Positions 58,592 through 64,000 of a stretch of 64,000 nucleotides of DNA are shown in pieces. Position 1 is the first letter of the stretch; every line of letters starts with the position of its first letter. Under the pieces are notes generated by a model. The model made no database searches. It saw only the letters and a list, made by a program, of their open reading frames with translations, and was not told where the DNA came from. This DNA is from Massiliimalia sp050943535 (GTDB taxonomy: Bacteria > Bacillota > Clostridia > Oscillospirales > Ruminococcaceae), in the NCBI GenBank assembly GCA_050943535.1, contig JBMNPJ010000008.1, positions 1 to 64,000 on the forward strand, read 5' to 3'. The position numbers and the translations under genes are program-made.

Positions 58592-58620
58592 AGGATAACA
58601 TAAAAGTTCTTGCTTGTCAA
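58592..58620 (-). promoter_or_regulatory. Promoter of the DUF2325-DUF3793 operon
   Basis: On the minus strand TTGACA (58620-58615), 17 nt and TATCCT (58597-58592). The perfect palindrome begins 4 nt downstream of the -10. Confidence 0.65.
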
Positions 58621-58703
58621 GAACTTTTAAAAAGGGCTTTTATGATGTTTGTTAGCCACAGGTAACATGTAAACACAGATACCACAGTTTATTTTAACTA
58701 AGG

Positions 58704-59072
58704 TTATCGCGCCTGTGCCACATGATTTTTAATGGCCAGAAAACTTTCATCGCTGATTACGTGTTCCATCCGGCAGGCATCTTCTGCGGCAATCTGAGGG
58801 TCTACGCCCAAAGCAGTAAGCCAGTCAGAAAGAAGTGTATGCCGTTCATAGATTCGTTCTGCAACAGCCAGACCATCCGGCGTCAGGGTAATGTGTCCCC
58901 GGGGATCCACTTCAATTTGTCCCTGAAGGCGCAGATTTTTCATGGCGACACTGACGCTGGGCTTGGAAAAGTTTAATTCATTGGCAATGTCAATGGAACG
59001 CACCAGACCAAGACGCTTTTTTAATATCAAAATCGTTTCCAGATAATTTTCAGCAGATTCCTGGATTTTCAT
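58704..59072 (-). CDS. DtxR-family metalloregulator, short form
   Basis: A 122-residue iron or manganese repressor. The winged helix is SAENYLETILILKKRLG, VRSIDIANELNFSKPSVSVAMKNL, and the metal-binding and dimerisation helices carry DACRMEHVISDESFLAIKNH. No SH3-like third domain is present, as in short clostridial IdeR/MntR-type regulators. The start at 59072 has AAGGAAGG 7 nt upstream. It is adjacent to and in the same orientation as DUF2325-DUF3793, whose promoter bears matching palindromes. Confidence 0.92.
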   Translation of the reverse strand: MKIQESAENYLETILILKKRLGLVRSIDIANELNFSKPSVSVAMKNLRLQGQIEVDPRGHITLTPDGLAVAERIYERHTLLSDWLTALGVDPQIAAEDACRMEHVISDESFLAIKNHVAQAR

Positions 59073-59166
59073 CAATATCCTTCCTTTCTTTTTGCTGACA
59101 GGATATGGGCAAAGTTTTTTTGACAGGAATGATGCCCTGTCAGTGTGAACAGAGTATGGCAAGATA

Positions 59167-60126
59167 TTATTTTTTATATCCGGTTTCAAAATCCACCAGA
59201 TTGCGCAGGGGTTCTCCCTGGTGATAGCGTGTCAAATTTTCCACACAAATAGCCATAATTCGTTCGAATGTTTCCGGCAGGGAATATCCCCCGGAAACGT
59301 GAGGGGTAATTAATACGTTGGACAGTTCCCAAAGGGGGTCATTTTCCGGCAACGGTTCCGGCTGGGTTACATCCAATACAGCTCCCCGGAGCTTTCCGGA
59401 CTGCAGGTAATCGCAAAGCGCTGTTTGATCCAAAAGAGTTCCTCTTCCCACATTGACAAGAACGGCACCGTCTTTCATCTTTTCCAGCCGCTGACGGTTC
59501 ATTAATCCGTTGGTAAAAGGCGTTTCAGGAAGGGAAAAAGCTGCCACATCTGCCAAGGGGAGCAGATCGTCCAGTGCATCCATAGAATACAGTTCATCCA
59601 GCCACTGAGGTTTTTCTCCAATACGGCGTTTGATGCCGATGGTTTTAGCCCCCAAAGCTTTCATCCGTTTGGCGAATTCTCCGCCGATATCTCCAAGGCC
59701 TACAATCAGTACAGTGGAACCCCAGATAGATTTTACAGTTCCTGCATAGTTCCAAAGATGTTTTTTCTGCTGATCCCGGTAGATATGAAAATTTTTAAAC
59801 AGCTGCAAAACCCCGGCGACCATATATTCAGAGATAGCCAGACCATAGGCACCAGTGGCATTGGTAAGCAGAACATTGTTTGGCAAAACTCCCGGGACGG
59901 TATACTGGTTAGCCCCGGCACTGCCCAGCTGCAGCCATTTTAATTGTTTGCATTCTTTCAGGGCAGATACGGAAGGATTCCCTAAAATTACATCCGCCTG
60001 ATCCAGAGGAGCATGTTCCATCCCGCTTGCATAAATAAATTCGGTATGGGGAGCTGCTTTCTCCAGCTGTTTTTTATGATGTTCTTCTGCTGGCAGAAGG
60101 ACAACTGCTTTTTTAATCGAATTCAT
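59167..60126 (-). CDS. D-isomer specific 2-hydroxyacid dehydrogenase
   Basis: A 319-residue NAD-dependent dehydrogenase. The Rossmann loop is GLGDIGGEFAKRMKALGAKTIG, the catalytic Arg region is VLVNVGRGTLLDQTAL, and the catalytic His is in LITPHVSGGYS. It belongs to the glyoxylate/hydroxypyruvate reductase-like group, and the substrate is not decided. GAGGAGG lies 6 nt before the ATG. It is monocistronic, and the 518-nt stretch upstream holds the repeat array. Confidence 0.9.
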   Translation of the reverse strand: MNSIKKAVVLLPAEEHHKKQLEKAAPHTEFIYASGMEHAPLDQADVILGNPSVSALKECKQLKWLQLGSAGANQYTVPGVLPNNVLLTNATGAYGLAISEYMVAGVLQLFKNFHIYRDQQKKHLWNYAGTVKSIWGSTVLIVGLGDIGGEFAKRMKALGAKTIGIKRRIGEKPQWLDELYSMDALDDLLPLADVAAFSLPETPFTNGLMNRQRLEKMKDGAVLVNVGRGTLLDQTALCDYLQSGKLRGAVLDVTQPEPLPENDPLWELSNVLITPHVSGGYSLPETFERIMAICVENLTRYHQGEPLRNLVDFETGYKK

Positions 60127-60339
60127 AACCGTTCCTCCTCTTGATCAAATATCTTTTACCATCATACCATATTTTGGACAAATGGGGAAGACCCGACGGG
60201 AATTTTGGGTCGTTTCAAAGAACAGTCGATAGAAAGTAGGTGCTTTGGTGACAGAAAAATAATAAATCCGAACAATATGACCTGTTTGGTTCCTATCGTT
60301 CGGATCATGATTTTGGTAAGGGGACACTCAAAGCCGGCG

Positions 60340-60498
60340 GGTGGGTAGCACCCGCTGGCGAAGACGCTACGCTCGTACTCTGTTAGCTGAGAGAAAATTA
60401 TTTGATATTTTCGCTTTACTAACAGGGTATGCGCTGTAGGCGGTTTTCACCGGACATTGTCCGGCGGCGCTTCGCCGGTTGGCACCGGGCACTGCCCG
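60340..60498 (+). repeat. Dispersed repeat family, copy A (tandem with B)
   Basis: The unit has a GC-rich palindrome (GGGTGGGTAGCACCCG), GCGAAGACGCTACGCTCGTA, CTCTGTTAG, GAGAGAAAATTATTTGATAT, CTAACAGGGTATGCGC and GTAGGCGGTTT, ending in another palindrome (CCGGACATTGTCCGG and GGCGCTTCGCC). CTCTGTTAG pairs with CTAACAGGG, so the core can fold. Confidence 0.88.
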
Positions 60499-60645
60499 CC
60501 ACCTAGCGGTGGGGCGAAGACGCTACGTTCATACTCTGTCAGCTGAGAGAAAATTATTTGATACTTCCACTTTACTAACAGGGTATGCGCCGTAGGCGGT
60601 TTGCCCCGGCGCTTCGCCGGTTGGCACCGGACGCTGTCCGGGCGT
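60499..60645 (+). repeat. Dispersed repeat family, copy B
   Basis: It repeats copy A almost base for base from GCGAAGACGCTACG to TATGCGCCGTAGGCGG, with its own palindromes CCACCTAGCGGTGG at the start and GGACGCTGTCC at the end. Its last bases abut the stop of the XRE-TM regulator gene. With copy A it forms a tandem array in the 518-nt gap between two minus-strand genes. Confidence 0.88.
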
Positions 60646-61634
60646 TATTTTTGTTTTCTTTTGATCCATGATTGGACAACAATACTGACGGCGGCAAAGA
60701 AAACGCCTGCTATCGGCCAGATAATCCAGGATGTGTCCCAGCGGTTGGATAAAAAACTGATTGCCAGGTAAATAGCAGTTACGATACACCAATAGGCTCC
60801 TGCAAAGGTGGCAAATGCTTTTTCTACTTTTTTGTTCTCAGGAGTATAATCTCCTTTTTGCAGCAGCTTTTGAAAGCTGGAATGAATGCTGCATGACCAA
60901 ATAAACAGCCATACACCCCATGCTGCCATAAATAGAAAAAAATCGATACTGATTACCGTGCCTAACTCAGATCCTATGGAGGCGAAAAACACGGTAGGAA
61001 TTACGCCTAAGATGCAAAGTAGAACCCCGACCGCAATGGATTTTTGAAAGGTGGGTTCAAATTCCCGCTGTTTTTTCTCCACAATTCCGCTGACGCCATA
61101 TTCCAGTGAAATATTGTCTGTTTCCAGATATTCAAACCGGTTCAGTTTCATTCCATTAAAAAGGAGAATAAAAACACCTAAAGCCACCATCAGCAATAAA
61201 ATCATCATGCCGATTGCTGTTGCCATAGAAGTGCTCAGGGAAAAGAAAAGATTTTTCTCTGCCAAAACAGGGAATAGAATCAAGCAGGTAGGGGAGAGAA
61301 TCAGAACAGAAACAGCAGACGCAATTTTAGGGGCGTGAGTCCGGGTGAGCTCTAAAAAAAGATTGCTCTCTTCCAGGGATACGGAGTGAGGTGCTTCCTC
61401 ATCCGGGTCATCGGAGGAAGAAAAGGTAATCTCCTCCAAATCATCTTTTAAAAGATAATCGGTACTGACGCCAAATAAACTGCTGAGTTTAATGATTTTG
61501 TCTAAGTCAGGAATGGAAGCGGCACTTTCCCATTTGGATACCGATTGCCGGGAAACCTTTAACTGTTCCGCCAGATCTTCCTGTGACCATCCATTTTGTT
61601 TTCTGAGAAGTGTAATTTTTTCTGCTAAGATCAT
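60645..61634 (-). CDS. XRE-family regulator with membrane domain
   Basis: A 329-residue protein. The N-terminal helix-turn-helix spans about 4-60 (EKITLLRKQNGWSQEDLAEQ, LKVSRQSVSKWES). The middle and C-terminal parts contain five to six transmembrane helices (about 105-125, 135-160, 200-220, 225-250, 280-300, 305-322). Such HTH-membrane fusions may sense membrane or envelope state. The start at 61634 is supported by AAAGG 12-13 nt upstream. A palindrome GTTGAC-10-GTCAAC at 61719-61740 lies upstream and may be its operator. Confidence 0.85.
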   Translation of the reverse strand: MILAEKITLLRKQNGWSQEDLAEQLKVSRQSVSKWESAASIPDLDKIIKLSSLFGVSTDYLLKDDLEEITFSSSDDPDEEAPHSVSLEESNLFLELTRTHAPKIASAVSVLILSPTCLILFPVLAEKNLFFSLSTSMATAIGMMILLLMVALGVFILLFNGMKLNRFEYLETDNISLEYGVSGIVEKKQREFEPTFQKSIAVGVLLCILGVIPTVFFASIGSELGTVISIDFFLFMAAWGVWLFIWSCSIHSSFQKLLQKGDYTPENKKVEKAFATFAGAYWCIVTAIYLAISFLSNRWDTSWIIWPIAGVFFAAVSIVVQSWIKRKQK

Positions 61635-61718
61635 AATTGCTTCAACCTTTCTATTGGAAGATAGGAGCTGTTTTCCTTTGACTTTATCATAGCAAAAATT
61701 CCGGTTGATTGCTACCAA

Positions 61719-61740
61719 GTTGACTGGAAATTTTGTCAAC
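61719..61740 (-). promoter_or_regulatory. Candidate operator of the XRE-TM regulator
   Basis: The inverted repeat GTTGAC-10-GTCAAC includes a TTGACA that could be a -35 box on the minus strand. It lies 85 nt upstream of the start codon. Confidence 0.45.
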
Positions 61741-61813
61741 TACCCGTTGCAACTGGCGTTTTTTCCTGTCAACAGAGGGGATTTTCATGAAAACGAGAAA
61801 AGGAGGAATTAAA

Positions 61814-61843
61814 AACCGCCGGCTGTTAAACCAGCCGGCGGTT
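61814..61843 (-). terminator. Terminator of the ABC (TrpXYZ-like) operon
   Basis: The stem AACCGCCGGCTG/CAGCCGGCGGTT (61814-61825 with 61832-61843) is followed on the minus strand by TTTTTAATT. Confidence 0.88.
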
Positions 61844-61852
61844 CTTTGAATA

Positions 61853-62641
61853 TTATAACAATGTTTTGTCGCTGAAAGAATCGTGGGCGGTGGTGGAGTA
61901 CAAATCCATCAGACGTTCCACAGTCATGTTTTTCCGTTCTTCCCCGGAAAGTTCCAGAACAATTTTGCCCTGGCTCATAACAATGGTGCGGTTGCCGCAT
62001 TCCAAAGCGTTTTGGATATTGTGGGTAATCATCATGGTGGTGATGTTGTGTTCTGCCACAATCTGGTTGGTAATTTTCATAACCTGTGCGGCGGTTTTTG
62101 GGTCCAGCGCTGCAGTATGTTCATCCAGCAGTAACAGGGAAGGGGTCACGATGGTAGCCATCAGCAAGGTTACCGCCTGCCGCTGTCCGCCGGAAAGGAG
62201 CCCTACCTTGCTTTTCAGCCGGTCTTCCAGTCCCAGATCCAGCATTTTTAACTTTTCCCGGAAGAGTTCTTCATCTTGCTTTTTGATTCCCCAGGAAAAT
62301 CCTCTGCGGCTACCCCGGCTGTATGCCAGCCCCAGATTTTCTTCAATGGTCATATTGGGAGCGGTTCCCCGCAGGGTATCCTGAAACAGATGCCCCATAT
62401 AACGGGCACGCTTAAATTCCTTAAAGTTTGTAATATCTTTTCCGTCCAGAAAAATTTTGCCGCTGTCAATTTCATAAGCCCCGGAAATGGCGTTGAGCAG
62501 GGTGGATTTTCCAGCCCCATTGGAACCGATGACGGTGACGAAATCCCCAGGATTTAAATGAAGGTTTACGTCCTTTAACGCGTGGTTTTCATTGGGTGTG
62601 TTTTTATGGAAGGTGATGTTTATATTCTCAAGCTTTAGCAT
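61853..62641 (-). CDS. ABC transporter ATP-binding protein (TrpZ-like)
   Basis: A 262-residue ATPase of the COG1101 type. Walker A GSNGAGKSTL (about residue 40), signature LLSGGQRQAVTLLMA, Walker B LLLLDEHTAALDP (with His after Glu), and the switch His in MITHNI. The permease and the substrate-binding protein gene lie directly upstream, so this is a complete importer. The permease gene overlaps it by 14 nt. Homologous systems (TrpXYZ) carry aromatic amino acids such as tryptophan. Confidence 0.9.
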   Translation of the reverse strand: MLKLENINITFHKNTPNENHALKDVNLHLNPGDFVTVIGSNGAGKSTLLNAISGAYEIDSGKIFLDGKDITNFKEFKRARYMGHLFQDTLRGTAPNMTIEENLGLAYSRGSRRGFSWGIKKQDEELFREKLKMLDLGLEDRLKSKVGLLSGGQRQAVTLLMATIVTPSLLLLDEHTAALDPKTAAQVMKITNQIVAEHNITTMMITHNIQNALECGNRTIVMSQGKIVLELSGEERKNMTVERLMDLYSTTAHDSFSDKTLL

Positions 62642-63518
62642 TTCGATTCCTCCTCTTTACGATTTCTCCTTTGATGACCGGAATAGAAATGGCAATGACC
62701 ACCAAAACAGCGGACATCAGTTTTAAGTCACTTGCAGGCAACCCAATTCGCAGTGCAATTGTCAGGATAAATCGGTAAATGATAGCACCGATAATGGCGG
62801 AAAGAAAACTCATGATCATGGATCTTCTTCCCAGCAGAGCTTCCCCTACGATGATGGAAGCCAAACCAATTACCATGGTTCCGATACCGCCGTTGGCGTC
62901 AGCAAATCCCTGGTACTGTGCCAGAACTGCGCCAGAAAGGGAAACCAAAGCATTGGCAATGGCAAGCCCCAGGATTTTCATAGCGTCGGAGTTAATGGAG
63001 GAAGCACGAACCATATCTTCATTGTCACCGGTTGCCCGCAGGGACATCCCGATTTGTGTCTTTAAAAACAGATATAACGCTGCTACAACCAGCAAAAGGA
63101 TCAAAACCACTGCTCCTAAATTGGCAACAGATGCAGGAAGCAGATTTTGAATACGGGTAAAAATGGTTTCTTTGCCCAGCAGAGGAACATTGGGTTTATT
63201 GCCCATGACATGAAGATTGATGGAGTAAAGGGCGGTCATGGTGAGAATCCCAGCTAAAATTACCTGAACCTTTAATTTGGTCTGCAAAAAAGCAGTGACA
63301 ATTCCGGCAACAGCCCCAGCGGCCATGCCCAGGATCAAGCCCAAAATCGGCATTCCCTGTACCGTTAAAATTGCGGAAACAGCAACACCAAGCGTAAAAC
63401 TTCCATCGATGGTTAAATCGGGAATATTTAAAATACGGAAGGAGACCAGAACACCCATAGACATAATGGCGTAAATGAGCCCCAGCTCCAGCGCTCCCAT
63501 GATCACAGACAGTGACAT
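62628..63518 (-). CDS. ABC transporter permease (TrpY-like)
   Basis: A 296-residue membrane protein with about eight to nine helices, COG4120. The phrases LNIPDLTIDGSFTLGVAVSA and GGIGTMVIGLASIIVGEALLG (the coupling-helix region) are typical. The start is ATG at 63518 (MSLSVIMG) with AAAGGA 10 nt upstream. An in-frame GTG at 63524 is too close to that site. It forms the membrane channel of the importer with the next gene. Confidence 0.9.
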   Translation of the reverse strand: MSLSVIMGALELGLIYAIMSMGVLVSFRILNIPDLTIDGSFTLGVAVSAILTVQGMPILGLILGMAAGAVAGIVTAFLQTKLKVQVILAGILTMTALYSINLHVMGNKPNVPLLGKETIFTRIQNLLPASVANLGAVVLILLLVVAALYLFLKTQIGMSLRATGDNEDMVRASSINSDAMKILGLAIANALVSLSGAVLAQYQGFADANGGIGTMVIGLASIIVGEALLGRRSMIMSFLSAIIGAIIYRFILTIALRIGLPASDLKLMSAVLVVIAISIPVIKGEIVKRRNRNAKA

Positions 63519-63544
63519 AAACACAACATCCTTTTCCTTAATGA

Positions 63545-64000
63545 TTAATCATTTGAATTTTTTACTTTGTAATTAGGGTCAGAAGAAATAGATTCCGGAA
63601 TTTCGATTCCCAATGCTTTGGCGGTTTCTTCGTTAACAAAAATGCTCAGGTCATCCTCGAATACTTTGACCGGAATTTCGCTGACATCAGTGCCTTTTAA
63701 TACCTGGTCAACCATATTGGCGGTTTCTTTTCCCAGATCCACATATTCGATTCCGTTGGTAGCCAGACCGCCGTCGCCTACCATAGAATCAGCGCCGGTA
63801 AATACAGGAACTTTTGCCTTAATCGCTTCATTGGAAACAGCTGGCATAGCAGAAGCAACGGTATTGTCGTTTGGAATGAATACGGCGTCTACTTTAGAGA
63901 AGAGCACCTGTGCAGCCTGCTGTACTTCAGAACTGTTGGTGATACCGGATACTTCTAGTTTCAGATTGTTTTCTTCACAGTATGCTTTTACTTTTTCCAA
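63545..64000 (-). CDS. ABC substrate-binding protein (TrpX-like), 5' end beyond the window
   Basis: Only the last 151 residues lie inside the window. The fragment has the ABC_sub_bind (COG2984) fold: VDAVFIPNDNTVASAMPAVS, KVPVFTGADSMVGDGGLAT and NGIEYVDLGKETANMVDQVL. The protein binds an amino acid or similar ligand outside the cell. The N-terminal part and lipobox are beyond position 64000. Confidence 0.88.
   Translation of the reverse strand: MEKVKAYCEENNLKLEVSGITNSSEVQQAAQVLFSKVDAVFIPNDNTVASAMPAVSNEAIKAKVPVFTGADSMVGDGGLATNGIEYVDLGKETANMVDQVLKGTDVSEIPVKVFEDDLSIFVNEETAKALGIEIPESISSDPNYKVKNSND

Noticed and set aside
60340..60645. Tandem repeats considered as a CRISPR array
   Set aside because: The repeats are about 150 nt long with internal palindromes and no regular unique spacers, and no cas gene is near. 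They fit a dispersed palindromic repeat.
1..64000. Prophage, transposon or insertion sequence
   Set aside because: No integrase, transposase, phage structural gene or terminal repeat of an insertion sequence was seen. The repeat family is the only mobile-like sequence.

Overview
The window looks like chromosomal DNA of a low-to-moderate GC, anaerobic, endospore-forming Firmicute of the class Clostridia, most likely a gut-type Oscillospirales/Ruminococcaceae relative (inference). Supports are strong AAGGAGG-type Shine-Dalgarno sites, consensus sigma-A promoters, a homodimeric pyruvate:ferredoxin oxidoreductase, a reverse rubrerythrin, spore-related proteins (YpeB, a PdaB-like deacetylase, a CotS-like kinase, a SpoIID-domain protein), and Gram-positive housekeeping genes (Tex, ThiI without rhodanese domain, CinA, short DtxR, sortase B). 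No prophage, insertion sequence or CRISPR array is visible.

Layout. 1-340: tRNA-Asn and 5S rRNA bounded by terminators. 344-5.6 kb: PadR-DUF2812 pair, Nudix hydrolase, divergent LCP-like membrane protein, three small proteins of unknown function, YfcE-type phosphodiesterase with BirA. 5.6-11.3 kb: YdbS/YdbT-like PH-domain proteins, PdaB-like deacetylase, membrane protein, and an NSS transporter with a 35-residue MetS-type subunit. 11.4-14.6 kb: XRE regulator, NatAB-type ABC exporter and a 545-nt hairpin-rich intergenic element. 14.6-21.5 kb: minus-strand run with metallophosphoesterase, CotS-like kinase, PrsA-like foldase, YczE-like protein, CPBP protease and a cytidylyltransferase/pseudokinase fusion. 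21.7-26.4 kb: small membrane protein, YbjQ, PH protein, AEC and MATE transporters, membrane-GNAT fusion. 26.6-32.9 kb: ABC-F protein with an attenuator-like leader, methyltransferase, TetR with divergent P1B-ATPase, SGNH hydrolase. 33.1-39.6 kb: 3-hydroxyacyl-CoA dehydrogenase, nifJ, ypeB. 39.8-47.1 kb: cysteine desulfurase, thiI, cinA, srtB, SpoIID-domain protein, galM. 47.5-52.3 kb: GldA/F/G-DUF4340 operon. 52.5-64 kb: tex, RumA-type rRNA methyltransferase, rubrerythrin, DUF3793/DUF2325/DtxR iron-type cluster, 2-hydroxyacid dehydrogenase, membrane XRE regulator, and a TrpXYZ-like ABC system that runs off the right edge.

Most notable signals: (i) an identical 15-nt sequence, ACGTAAGCCGATATA, just downstream of the -10 boxes of both the padR promoter and the natAB promoter 10.5 kb away, suggesting that PadR controls itself and the exporter; (ii) a dispersed intergenic repeat family, four copies here, built from a variable GC-rich palindrome plus a conserved module; (iii) a 545-nt intergenic element with seven to eight hairpins between two related terminator hairpins; (iv) a terminator-like leader before the ABC-F gene; (v) DtxR-type palindromes at the DUF2325-DUF3793 promoter; (vi) several conserved folds lacking expected catalytic residues (LCP-like protein, choline-kinase-like domain, deacetylase, crotonase-pathway dehydrogenase).
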